DNA of 64,000 nt from Brevibacterium ravenspurgense (GTDB lineage: Bacteria; Actinomycetota; Actinomycetes; Actinomycetales; Brevibacteriaceae). The position numbers and the translations under genes were made by a program. Below the pieces are notes generated by a model that had not been told where the DNA came from, did no database searches, and was given only the letters and a program-made list of their open reading frames with translations. The DNA is taken from NCBI RefSeq assembly GCF_001584615.1, contig NZ_LQQC01000001.1, positions 1 to 64,000 of the forward strand. Direction: 5' to 3'. Below, in pieces: positions 1-7,905 of this stretch (positions within the stretch are counted from its first letter, which is position 1; every line of letters begins with the position of its first letter).

Positions 1-144
1 GCACGACAGGGCCTTGGGTGAGAGACGAGTTGAGGAACTTCTATCTTCACCCAAGGCCCGCCCCTCATTCATCACCAACACCCGGCAGTCAGAGACCGCG
101 TCACGCACTCTGAAACCGGAAGAGCCGGTATAGACAGTTGGCAT
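1..144 (-). CDS. Truncated 5' end of an unrecognised gene, runs off the left edge
   Basis: An open frame of 48 codons starts with ATG at 144-142 and leaves the window without a stop. A good Shine-Dalgarno (GAAGGAGA) lies about 7 nt upstream of the ATG, and the start is only 14 nt after the stop of the flippase gene, so the two are probably co-transcribed. The product begins MPTVYTGSSGFRVRDAV and is rich in Ser and Arg; I do not recognise the family. By position it could be another polysaccharide-locus gene, but that is inference from the neighbour only. A 13-bp inverted repeat (9-21 and 47-59) lies inside the frame. Confidence 0.55.
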   Translation of the reverse strand, partial: MPTVYTGSSGFRVRDAVSDCRVLVMNEGRALGEDRSSSTRLSPKALSC

Positions 145-158
145 AATCCAATTCTCCT

Positions 159-1472
159 TCAATCAGTAGAACGGAACGAAACCCAGGACGGTTCATCCTC
201 ATGCAATCGCTTCAAGGACTTCTGTACGCCGCCTAAAAATAGCAAACGACAAACGAACGCTACGGACCAAACTTCCACGGCACCGCCCCATCCTGTTATC
301 GCCAACATCAAAGCAATTGGAGCACCGATGGATCCGTATACTGTAAATAGAACCTTGGCCACTGCACGCGGTGAATATAGTACTTTCGCAAGCGAAAAAT
401 CGATACCCGACCAAGGCTCAGTGAACATTTGAACCATCAACATAGGTGCAATAAGCATGACGCTCGGATAGGGCACCAGGAAAATCGCAAGAACTAACAC
501 GACTAGAGCCAAAGGTGTGGTGAATGTCAAAGAGGCTTTGCGTAAACTGCGGAGACTGTATTTGTTAACACCAGCCGTCAACAGCATGCGTCCCCCGATG
601 TTCCCGAACTGCTTCATTGGAATCACAAATAATCGCATAATACTCACAACCAGGGCAATGATTGCGCCCGCCTCAATGCTGTGGGTTCGTGCTACAAAGG
701 TGAGAAAAGCGAAGAAACCCATGAATACTAGTCCGTCGGCTCCGGCGAGGGCGCGATCGGCAAAGCCATGCCAGCGGTCTTTCACACGTTTTGGTAAGAG
801 TGCACCTAGAACGCTGGTGTCAAGTGTCTGGCGGACGAGCCGCAGGCGATACAGATACACGCAGATAGCTATAGCGCTTTGGACTAAGCCAAGCGACAGC
901 AGGGTCCAGGCGAGCGGCAACTCTAAGCCGATAATTAGTGGTATAGAGACAATCTGAAGCAGCACTGTGGCAATGCTTGCTGTGAATATCTTACGTTCAA
1001 GAGCAAATGCCTGGAGCGCGCCCGCTGCTACCTGGGAAAATGGGATCAACAGCATCCACGGAAAAACTCCAGCTAAATAGAAGAGCTGTTCATGACCGTG
1101 ATGTTCGGCAAATATAAAAAGTGCACCGCATACAACGAAAACACACAAGCCTGCTAATACTGAGATCCGCAGGGCTTGACTATTCTGCGTCCTGAATTCA
1201 TCGGCAGCGGACAATGGGTCTAGTTGACCTTTTAGTTTTAACTGGACAAAACTTCGAATGCTGACAATCGAGCATCCCGCAGAGGCGGCAACTATAATAC
1301 CGATTATATTTCCGGCTGATCCTAAAGCGAATACTCCGTTATCCCCGTAGGCATCACGTATAAAAATAATTGCGAATAAATTCGTAATCAAAGGCGCCAA
1401 CGTTGAAAACGACATCAAGCCGACTTTTTTAATAATATCTGATGGTTTGATCGGGCTGATTGAGCTAGGCAT
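159..1472 (-). CDS. Wzx-like polysaccharide/lipid flippase family membrane protein
   Basis: This 437-aa protein is almost entirely hydrophobic, with about 11-12 predicted membrane segments from residue ~17 (LMSFSTLAPLITNLFAIIF) to ~410. That is the usual size and pattern of MOP-superfamily oligosaccharide flippases (Wzx/RfbX, MurJ relatives), which move undecaprenyl-linked repeat units across the membrane. Family assignment rests on topology and on the N-terminal TLAPLITNLFAIIFIRD-type opening, not on a catalytic motif. Its ATG overlaps the TAG stop of a short upstream frame (ATGCCTAG), suggesting translational coupling in a former operon. The gene is visibly poorer in G+C than the rest of the window, as expected for a transferred surface-polysaccharide locus. 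An exporter of another MOP subfamily is the main alternative. Confidence 0.7.
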   Translation of the reverse strand: MPSSISPIKPSDIIKKVGLMSFSTLAPLITNLFAIIFIRDAYGDNGVFALGSAGNIIGIIVAASAGCSIVSIRSFVQLKLKGQLDPLSAADEFRTQNSQALRISVLAGLCVFVVCGALFIFAEHHGHEQLFYLAGVFPWMLLIPFSQVAAGALQAFALERKIFTASIATVLLQIVSIPLIIGLELPLAWTLLSLGLVQSAIAICVYLYRLRLVRQTLDTSVLGALLPKRVKDRWHGFADRALAGADGLVFMGFFAFLTFVARTHSIEAGAIIALVVSIMRLFVIPMKQFGNIGGRMLLTAGVNKYSLRSLRKASLTFTTPLALVVLVLAIFLVPYPSVMLIAPMLMVQMFTEPWSGIDFSLAKVLYSPRAVAKVLFTVYGSIGAPIALMLAITGWGGAVEVWSVAFVCRLLFLGGVQKSLKRLHEDEPSWVSFRSTD

Positions 1473-1966
1473 GGTTTGAGCGTCCAGCGAAATCTGAAAG
1501 CCGATTCACATTCCAGGGGCAAGTGTCAATCCTCAGCAAATTAGTAGAGAAGCGCTTGCCTGATAAATCATAATCGCATTTAGTTAAAACTGAGGTAAAT
1601 AACGGAGTCTCATTCCGGACGATTTCTATATTCATGTTCCTAAAAATTCTTCTGATGGACTCAGAGATTTGATTTAGGCGGTAGAAGCTCTTGTCGAGGC
1701 TCTCTTTAATGGCCGGTTCTCCCAGCGCTGTGTAGACTGCACACGAAGAAAGTGTCCAAGATGCGGCGGCCTCCAGTCATCGACATGATTGAGATGTGCT
1801 TGAGGAATTCGAGAGCCTGAACCTCGGCTATTTCATCTGGTCGTGCGGGGATTTTGCTTAGTGCGGTTTCGACATAGTGCTTTGGTACTGCTTCGGACAA
1901 GGCTTGCAATACGTCTCCTCGTTGAATCGTATGGCCTCGCCGGATACTTCGATTTGACGGGGCCAT
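1465..1966 (-). pseudogene. Frameshifted remnant of an unrecognised gene upstream of the flippase
   Basis: Two leftward frames that both look coding abut here. One runs from an ATG at 1966 and contains a plausible helical stretch (HYVETALSKIPARPDEIAEV, then EFLKHISIMSM). The second, offset by one base, is open from 1776 to the TAG at 1467-1465 and reads GEPAIKESLDKSFYRLNQ, IRRIFRNMNIEIVRNETPLF and LLRIDTCPWN before overlapping the flippase start. A single-base indel near 1770 would join them into one ~165-aa protein fragment. I cannot name the family; the C-terminal part is reminiscent of the end of a PLP-dependent aminotransferase, but only weakly. Codon use and base composition match the low-G+C flippase rather than the rest of the window. 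Confidence 0.4.
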
Positions 1967-1972
1967 ACAATA

Positions 1973-2511
1973 GGCTATTTGGGTTCGTGGTGGATCACTC
2001 GGGATCTACCTCCGCGCAGCAATCCATAGCGACGTGACGGAGTGCGTCGGCGTGCTGGTTTTTGACCACTTCTAGCAGTGTTTCCATCGTTGCGCTCTTT
2101 TAATTCGGTCGACGGTTGTTGTCAATGAGCGAGTCACCTCGCTCTTAACTGTTTTTAGTGTCGGACGTCACAGTCGTCAAGCGTTCTTTTGCTTCACAGC
2201 CTCGGAAGGCCTGCACCTCGGCGGCACTTGGGTTCGCTTTGCCGCCAGTGGATCATTCCATCCCTTTTCATTAAGCAGCAAGGTAATGCGTGTGCTTTTC
2301 TGGTCGAGAAGCATTTGGAAACCGCGTTCGCGTAGCCATTCTCTTGTCGCGGCTGTGCAAGAACAAGGTGGCTAGCTGTGATCTCCAGGGAGATTAGTCT
2401 GAAGAATTGACTTTGTGGTGAGGGTTCAACGCGCGTGTCTCGCCGCGGGACGGGACCCAACCGCCGGATGGGCGCCAACTGCCGGCGCCGACCCGCGCGT
2501 TCGGCGACCGC
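1973..2511. other. Low-G+C junction without an intact gene
   Basis: No convincing full-length gene is present between the polysaccharide remnant and the YczE-like gene. On the minus strand a ~65-codon frame without a start (about 2373 to 2177, ending TGA) reads EWLRERGFQMLLDQKST, ITLLLNEKGWNDPLAAKR and ends VKQKNA. It looks like the decayed C-terminus of a protein but I do not recognise it. Base composition changes from AT-richer to the window's usual high G+C near 2440, which marks the likely boundary of a transferred segment. Confidence 0.4.
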
Positions 2512-3213
2512 TCACGTCTCGTCGCTGACCAAGGGGTCGGACGGCCCGAAGATCCTCTGCGCGACTCGCAGGAAGAAGTTCGTCAGCGGGCCGATCAAGA
2601 ACGCATACGCAAATGTGCCGATCCACAGCAGTCCGCCCAGCAGGACGCCCGTTACAAGAACCAAAACCTCAATAACCGAGCGCACCATCCACACGGGTTT
2701 GCCGGTCACACGGGTCAGGCCGGTCATGAGCCCGTCACGCGGCCCGGGCCCGAAGTTCGGAATGATGTACAGAACCGTGGCAATCGCGTTGAGAACAATG
2801 CCGGAGATCATGAACAGGATCCGCACCCACAGCTGTTCCGGATAGCCGATCAGCCACACGAAGAAGTCCAGCCACACGCCGATCAGCACGGCGTTGGCAA
2901 TTGTTCCCAGCCCGGGCTTCTGCTTGAGCGGAATCCACGCCAGCAGAACGATGAGCGACATGATCACGATGATCGTGCCGATCGACAGCGGCACGTGGTG
3001 CGAAATGCCCTGGTGCAGAACATCCCACGGTACGGGCCCCAGATTGGACATCACCATGAGTCCCGAGGACAGCCCGTAGAAGGCAAGCCCCACAAACAGG
3101 GCCGTCAGCCTCCATCCGAGGGGTGCTTGAGCTAGGAGGCGAAAATCTGCGGCACCGCCGCGCTGGCCTGAACCGCCTGATCCGCCCTGGCCTCCGCCAG
3201 GACTCACCGCCAT
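2512..3213 (-). CDS. YczE/YyaS/YitT-type integral membrane protein
   Basis: This 233-aa protein has a Gly/Ser/Gln-rich cytoplasmic N-terminus (residues 1-25) and five or six membrane segments. It carries conserved family turns: SSGLMVMSNLGPVPWDVL near residue 50, IPLKQKPGLGTIANAVLIG near 100 and IPNFGPGPRDGLMTGLT near 145, the signature of the YczE/COG2364 family. The function is not firmly known; Bacillus YczE lies beside surfactin genes. The ATG lies inside the 3' end of crgA (10-nt overlap), so translation is probably coupled. The spacing and co-orientation suggest a crgA-yczE-like transcript. Confidence 0.8.
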   Translation of the reverse strand: MAVSPGGGQGGSGGSGQRGGAADFRLLAQAPLGWRLTALFVGLAFYGLSSGLMVMSNLGPVPWDVLHQGISHHVPLSIGTIIVIMSLIVLLAWIPLKQKPGLGTIANAVLIGVWLDFFVWLIGYPEQLWVRILFMISGIVLNAIATVLYIIPNFGPGPRDGLMTGLTRVTGKPVWMVRSVIEVLVLVTGVLLGGLLWIGTFAYAFLIGPLTNFFLRVAQRIFGPSDPLVSDET

Positions 3214-3875
3214 CTGGTGGACATCGCCAGGCCGACGACCATGATTCCGAAGCCTGCCAGCAGGTTCCAGTTACCCCACACCTTCACGGGGAACTCACCA
3301 CCGGACAGGTAGAACACGATCAACCACAGCATGCCCAGGATGATGATGCCGAGCATGGTCGGCAGGAACCAGCGCGGGTTTGGGCGCACGCTGGTATCCG
3401 AGCTGCCGGACTGGTACTTGGTCTGCTTGCGCGCCGATGCGCGCTTTGCCGGGTTGCCCGACTTCGCGGAATTCTTCGACTTCTTGGCGGGCGCGGACTT
3501 GCGGTTCTTCTGCTTAGCGCCCGAGGTGCCCTTGTCTTCCGCTTTCTTGTCGGCCTTCTTCTTGGCCGACTTTTCGTCAGCCTTCTTGCTGCCCGACTTT
3601 TCGTCAGAAGCCTTTTTGTCTTCCGAGGTGCCGCTCTTGTCTGCGTCGTCGGTCTTCTTCGCCTTCTTGGAGCCCTTGTCAGCTGCCTTGCCAGAGGCCT
3701 TCGCGCTGTCTTCCGATTCTGCGCTGCTCGCGTCGAGTTCAGCCGATTCGACCGCTTCTTCAGCGTCGGCTTCGGCGGGCACCTTCGATGAGGTTGCCTT
3801 GAGGTTGTCTTCGCGCTTGCTTGACGAGGCCACAGTTCTCCTTCGGTTGGCCTTGTGCAGGCCAAACAACGGCAT
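3204..3875 (-). CDS. crgA: Cell-division protein CrgA with a long charged N-terminal extension
   Basis: The C-terminal ~85 residues match CrgA: a NPRWFLPTMLGIIILGMLWL first membrane segment, a short loop (YLSGGEFPVKVWGNWNLL) and a second segment (GFGIMVVGLAMSTRWR) ending at the C-terminus. CrgA is a small divisome membrane protein of actinobacteria that recruits or stabilises FtsZ/FtsI partners. Typical CrgA is about 85-95 aa; this one is 223 aa because residues ~15-140 are a Lys/Ala/Glu/Asp/Ser low-complexity tract with KKAD/KKA-type repeats, likely disordered and cytoplasmic. The start is supported by GAGGAAT 6 nt upstream of ATG. The gene is divergent from the sortase gene, with a 133-nt shared promoter region. 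Confidence 0.88.
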   Translation of the reverse strand: MPLFGLHKANRRRTVASSSKREDNLKATSSKVPAEADAEEAVESAELDASSAESEDSAKASGKAADKGSKKAKKTDDADKSGTSEDKKASDEKSGSKKADEKSAKKKADKKAEDKGTSGAKQKNRKSAPAKKSKNSAKSGNPAKRASARKQTKYQSGSSDTSVRPNPRWFLPTMLGIIILGMLWLIVFYLSGGEFPVKVWGNWNLLAGFGIMVVGLAMSTRWR

Positions 3876-4008
3876 ATCGGAATTCCTCAGGGTATGTTAG
3901 TCGTTTTTGGCTCGCATAGCACAAGAACGCCGGCTTGAACCACTATGATGGCTCGAGGAAACAGCCGGATATCCCCGCTGGGATCGTTGGAAAGCTAAGA
4001 GGACACAC

Positions 4009-5172
4009 GTGGATCAACCACTGACGCGCAAAGAACGCATCGCGCGTGAGCGGGCTGAAGCCCAGCGTGCCGAACAAGCCGAATCTGCCGGCGAAACCTA
4101 CGCCGTGCACCCAGAGGGATCACAGCGGTCCAACCGCGAACCCAGCCGCGAAACAGAGGCCCCGGCAGAATCCACCTCGTACCCTGCGGCAGAAGATGAC
4201 GGTGCCGCCACCTCGCCCATGCCGGCGGTGGGGGAGCGCCCCTACATCCGCCCGGCAGCTCGCGATGCCCGTCGTGCCTACGGCACCGGACCGCAGCACA
4301 CCACCGCACCGAACCAGGGCCACAGCGCGCCGACCGGCTACAGCCAGCCTGCTGCTTACAGCGCACCGACCGGCTACAGCGCCCCCACCGGGCACGCTGA
4401 ACCCGCACCAGCCCCACCGGCAAAACCCGCAAAGCCGGAACCTGAACCCCTCGGCTTTATTCGCGGCACCATCCGCGGCTTCGGCGAACTATGCATCACC
4501 GCCGGCCTCATCCTCATCCTGTTCGTGGTGTGGCAACTGTGGTGGACCGACATCGAAGCGAACAAAGACAACCAGCACCTGGCAGGGTCCCTTGCCGAAA
4601 AGTGGCGCGAAAATCCGCTCGACAAACTGCCCGAAGACCCTGACACCCCCGTGCCAGCCGCACTGCCGGCTGAGAACGAAGCCTTCGGCATCATGTACAT
4701 CCCGCGGTTCGGCCCCAACTACTACCGCACCATTGCGGAAGGTGTGTCGCTGGAACCCGTGCTCAACCGCATGGGCATGGGCCATTACCCGTCGACTGCC
4801 AAACCCGGTGAAGTCGGCAACTTCGCCATGGCCGGCCACCGCGTGACCTACGGAAAGCCGCTCAACCTCATCGCCGAAATGCAGCCGGGCGACAGGATCT
4901 ACATTCAGACGAAGGAAGGCGTGTACACCTACACCTTCCGCAACTACGACATCACCCTGCCCGACGCCACGGAAGTGCTCGCCCCCGTCCCGTCGGCCCC
5001 CGAATACAAGGGCAAGGACCGGATCATGACGCTCACGGCGTGCAACCCCATGTTCTCCGCGCGCGAACGCTACATTGCCTACGCAACGCTCACCGACTGG
5101 TCGCCGGCCGGCACGGACGTTCCCAAGGAACTTGCCGACCTTCCCGCCTTCGAGAAAGCCGGAGGGAAGTAA
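4009..5172 (+). CDS. Class E sortase
   Basis: This 387-aa transpeptidase has a cytoplasmic Pro/Ala/Ser-rich N-terminus with GYSAPTG/AYSAPTG repeats (residues ~104-130), one membrane anchor (~160-180) and an extracytoplasmic sortase domain. The catalytic triad is visible: His277 in MAGHRVTYG, Cys345 in TLTACNP and Arg354 in ARERYI. Class E sortases anchor pilin or surface proteins to the wall, typically at LAXTG-like motifs. The GTG start is chosen because AAGAGGA lies 5 nt upstream. The position next to crgA and the pabA/trpG-like gene is the classic actinobacterial arrangement. A second surface-protein candidate (LPRTG) is encoded at 36.8-39.0 kb. Confidence 0.9.
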   Translation: MDQPLTRKERIARERAEAQRAEQAESAGETYAVHPEGSQRSNREPSRETEAPAESTSYPAAEDDGAATSPMPAVGERPYIRPAARDARRAYGTGPQHTTAPNQGHSAPTGYSQPAAYSAPTGYSAPTGHAEPAPAPPAKPAKPEPEPLGFIRGTIRGFGELCITAGLILILFVVWQLWWTDIEANKDNQHLAGSLAEKWRENPLDKLPEDPDTPVPAALPAENEAFGIMYIPRFGPNYYRTIAEGVSLEPVLNRMGMGHYPSTAKPGEVGNFAMAGHRVTYGKPLNLIAEMQPGDRIYIQTKEGVYTYTFRNYDITLPDATEVLAPVPSAPEYKGKDRIMTLTACNPMFSARERYIAYATLTDWSPAGTDVPKELADLPAFEKAGGK

Positions 5173-5174
5173 GC

Positions 5175-5393
5175 ATGTATGAATTCATCTGGCGTCTGCT
5201 GCCGGGCAACTGGTTCGTCAAAACCATCATCAGCGCACTGCTGATCGCGGTCATCGTGTTTGTGCTCATGCAGTACGTGTTCCCCGTGATCGCGCCGTAC
5301 ATGCCGTTCAACGACGCCACAATCGAAGGCCGGGCTGCCCACGCAACAGCCCACGCAGCGGCTGACACAGTCATCCCGGGAGCAGACCTGTGA
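5175..5393 (+). CDS. Small membrane protein between sortase and PabA/TrpG genes
   Basis: A 72-aa protein starts at ATG 5175 with GGAGGGAAG directly upstream, 2 nt after the sortase stop. It opens MYEFIWRLLPGNWFVK, followed by one membrane helix (residues ~17-42, TIISALLIAVIVFVLMQYVF) and an Ala/His-containing tail. Similar small proteins occur at this locus in other actinobacteria, but no function is known to me. Its TGA overlaps the GTG of the next gene (GTGA), so it is in a coupled three-gene unit with the sortase and the glutaminase. Confidence 0.75.
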   Translation: MYEFIWRLLPGNWFVKTIISALLIAVIVFVLMQYVFPVIAPYMPFNDATIEGRAAHATAHAAADTVIPGADL

Positions 5394-6046
5394 TCGCTCG
5401 CATCCTCGTGATCGACAACTACGATTCTTTCGTCTACACCCTGGTCAGCTACGTGCAGGAACTCGGCGCGCAGACCGATGTCGTCCGCAATGACGACATC
5501 ACCGCCGACCAGCTGGACGAACTCCTGCCGAAGTACGACGGTGTTCTCATCTCTCCGGGGCCGGGCACGCCGGCTGAAGCCGGCATCAGCGCCGACATCG
5601 CACGATGGGCCGCTCAGCACTCGCTGCCATACTTCGGGGTGTGCCTGGGTCACCAGGTGTTGGGCGAGGTGTTCGGGGCCGTGGTCGACCGTTCACCGGT
5701 TCTCATGCACGGCAAAACCTCGCAGGTCGTCCACAACGGAGAATCGGTTTTCGCCGGCTGCCCTTCACCGCTGACAGCCACCCGCTACCATTCACTGGCA
5801 ATCGTGGACGACAGCCTCCCGCAGGACGTCTTCGAAGTCACCGCGCAGACAGAAGACGGCGTCATCATGGGCATCCGCCATCGCAATGCGCCGCTGCACG
5901 GCGTGCAGTTCCACCCCGAAAGTGTTCTCACACAGAGCGGCTACACGATGGTCGCGAACTTCCTTGCCGCCTGCGGTATGCGGCAGGCAATCGCCGCCGC
6001 ACACGGCCGCGCCCCGGTGGCGTCAGCCGCGGCGCTCAGCAGCTGA
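5390..6046 (+). CDS. trpG: Anthranilate/aminodeoxychorismate synthase glutaminase (TrpG/PabA)
   Basis: This 218-aa class I glutamine amidotransferase releases ammonia from glutamine for anthranilate or 4-amino-4-deoxychorismate synthesis. The opening ILVIDNYDSFVYTLV, the oxyanion motif SPGPGTP (55-61), the nucleophile Cys85 in YFGVCLGHQ and the His175/Glu177 pair in VQFHPES are all present. The gene is alone here, without a trpE/pabB partner, as is common beside pknB in actinobacteria, so it may serve both pathways. The GTG start overlaps the previous stop by 4 nt. It converges with pknB, with only 14 nt between stops. Confidence 0.9.
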   Translation: MIARILVIDNYDSFVYTLVSYVQELGAQTDVVRNDDITADQLDELLPKYDGVLISPGPGTPAEAGISADIARWAAQHSLPYFGVCLGHQVLGEVFGAVVDRSPVLMHGKTSQVVHNGESVFAGCPSPLTATRYHSLAIVDDSLPQDVFEVTAQTEDGVIMGIRHRNAPLHGVQFHPESVLTQSGYTMVANFLAACGMRQAIAAAHGRAPVASAAALSS

Positions 6047-6060
6047 GCGCCGCAGCGGAA

Positions 6061-7905
6061 TCACGAATCGTCATCTGCTCCCGGCAGAAGAGGCCATCCC
6101 TCGTCATCCGTGTTGTCATCTGCCGGCGTCGGCGTCGGAGTGGGCGTCGGCTTTTCCTTCGCCACCTTGATGGTGATCGTGGCGTGCTGTTCGGTTGACG
6201 AACCGCCCTTGACCGATTGCGAGAACACCTTGCCTGCGTCGTGGTCGTTCGTTTCGACCTCTTCGGTGTTGCACTGCAGCTGGTGCTTTTCGCCGGTCAG
6301 GATTTCGCAGGCCTCATCAGCGGTCTTGCCGGTGACATCCGGAACATCAACCCGTCCCGAAGACAGCACCAGGTCAACAGCCGAACCCTTCTCGACCTTC
6401 GAATCCTTACCGGGCTTGGTCTTGAGCACCGTGCCCTTATCAACGTCAGGCGAGTTCTCCTCGGTGTTCGAACCGCCCTTCAGACCAGCCTCTTCCAGCG
6501 TCTGGCGAGCCAAAGACTCGGTCTGTCCCGAAACATCCGGAACTGTCACCTCGGCCGGCCCAACGGAAACGAACACCGTGACATCCGAACCCACCTGGAC
6601 AACAGAGCCGCCTTCGGGGTCAGTCTTGACGACGTTGCCCTCCTCGACATCGTCGTCGTTGACCTCTTCGGTCAGCCCGTTGAGGTTATTGTCCGCCAGC
6701 CACTTCAGCGCCTCTTCTTCAGAAACGTCCTTCAGGTCAGCAAGCTCGATCGTGGGCGGTTCCTGCGGTTTGGACAGCTGGTACACCCACAGGCCCAGCC
6801 CGCCCAAAACAAGGACGAGGATCGTCGCAAGAATCCACAGCCAGCTGCGCTTCTTCTTGTCCTTTTCCTCTTCTTCGTCGCGGTTGGGCAGGGTCGAAAA
6901 GCCCGAGGTGTTGCTCAGCTCATCATGTGGCCCCATGGTCTGCGGGCCGGTGCCCACGCCGACGGGAGCTACCATCTGCGTTGCGGCGGTCGCCGGGGCC
7001 GGGGTGTAGATCTGGGTTGCGTTCGGGTCGCCGCCGTCAATGCTCATGGGACGACCATCGCGGGCAGCCAGGACATCCTCGCGGAACGTGAACGCATCCT
7101 GGTAGCGCTCATCACGGCTCTTGCTCAGAGCGTGCAGCACCAGACGGTCCACCGACGGCGGAATGTTCGGGTTGATCTCCGAAGGCGGACGCGGGGTTTC
7201 GCCCACGTGCTGGTACGCCACGGCCAGCTGCGAATCACCCGTGAACGGCGGCTGGCCCGTCAGCAGTTCGTACAGCAGGCAGGCCGTCGAATACAGGTCG
7301 GAGCGGGCATCGACAACCTCGCCTCGGGCCTGCTCGGGCGACAGGTACTGGGCGGTGCCGACAACAGACGAGGTCTGGGTCAGCGAACCCGTGTCCTCAA
7401 GTGCGCGCGCAATCCCGAAGTCCATGACCTTGATGTCGCCTTCAGGAGTGAGCATGACGTTGGCGGGTTTGATGTCGCGGTGGACAATCCCGTTGCGGTG
7501 GCTGTAGTCCAGGGGCGCCAGGACACCCGCAATGATGTCCAGCGATTCCTGCACCGTCAGCGGCCCGTGGGTTGAGAGAACCTCACGCAGAGTCTGCCCC
7601 TCCACGTACTCCATGACGATGAACGGCACCATGACTTCGCCGCCGCCGGACTCCACCACGGCCTCTTCGCCGGAGTCGTAGACGCTGACGATGCCGGGGT
7701 GGTTCAGCCGGGCAGCCGACTGGGCTTCGCGGTTGATGCGCTCGTGGAAGGAATTGTCACGGGCCAGGTCGCTGCGCAGCAGTTTGATTGCCACACGACG
7801 GCCGAGCCTGCGGTCAGTTCCCGCATGCACTTCGGCCATACCGCCGCGACCCAGGAGCTCCTTGATCTCATAACGGCCCAGAAGCAGACGTGAATCTGGC
7901 ATCAT
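6061..7905 (-). CDS. pknB: Ser/Thr protein kinase PknB with three PASTA domains
   Basis: This 614-aa transmembrane receptor kinase has an N-terminal kinase domain (~11-280) with the Gly loop [11 protein letters not shown]-binding Lys41, catalytic HRD at 142-144 and DFG at 162-164. Juxtamembrane acidic/Lys residues lead to a membrane helix at ~354-377. Three extracytoplasmic PASTA modules follow (~385-449, 451-516, 518-582) and the protein ends in a TPTPTPTP tail. PASTA domains bind muropeptides or lipid II, and the kinase controls septal and polar wall growth. Many PknB homologues have four PASTA units, so this one is slightly short. It is the last gene of the fhaA-to-pknB operon, with an ATGA overlap with pknA. 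Confidence 0.95.
   Translation of the reverse strand: MMPDSRLLLGRYEIKELLGRGGMAEVHAGTDRRLGRRVAIKLLRSDLARDNSFHERINREAQSAARLNHPGIVSVYDSGEEAVVESGGGEVMVPFIVMEYVEGQTLREVLSTHGPLTVQESLDIIAGVLAPLDYSHRNGIVHRDIKPANVMLTPEGDIKVMDFGIARALEDTGSLTQTSSVVGTAQYLSPEQARGEVVDARSDLYSTACLLYELLTGQPPFTGDSQLAVAYQHVGETPRPPSEINPNIPPSVDRLVLHALSKSRDERYQDAFTFREDVLAARDGRPMSIDGGDPNATQIYTPAPATAATQMVAPVGVGTGPQTMGPHDELSNTSGFSTLPNRDEEEEKDKKKRSWLWILATILVLVLGGLGLWVYQLSKPQEPPTIELADLKDVSEEEALKWLADNNLNGLTEEVNDDDVEEGNVVKTDPEGGSVVQVGSDVTVFVSVGPAEVTVPDVSGQTESLARQTLEEAGLKGGSNTEENSPDVDKGTVLKTKPGKDSKVEKGSAVDLVLSSGRVDVPDVTGKTADEACEILTGEKHQLQCNTEEVETNDHDAGKVFSQSVKGGSSTEQHATITIKVAKEKPTPTPTPTPADDNTDDEGWPLLPGADDDS

Noticed and set aside
9-59. A 13-bp inverted repeat (GGGCCTTGGGTGA) near the left edge as an insertion sequence end or terminator
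   Set aside because: It lies inside an open leftward frame with a good Shine-Dalgarno, has no T-run, no transposase nearby and no target duplication visible; chance pairing cannot be excluded.
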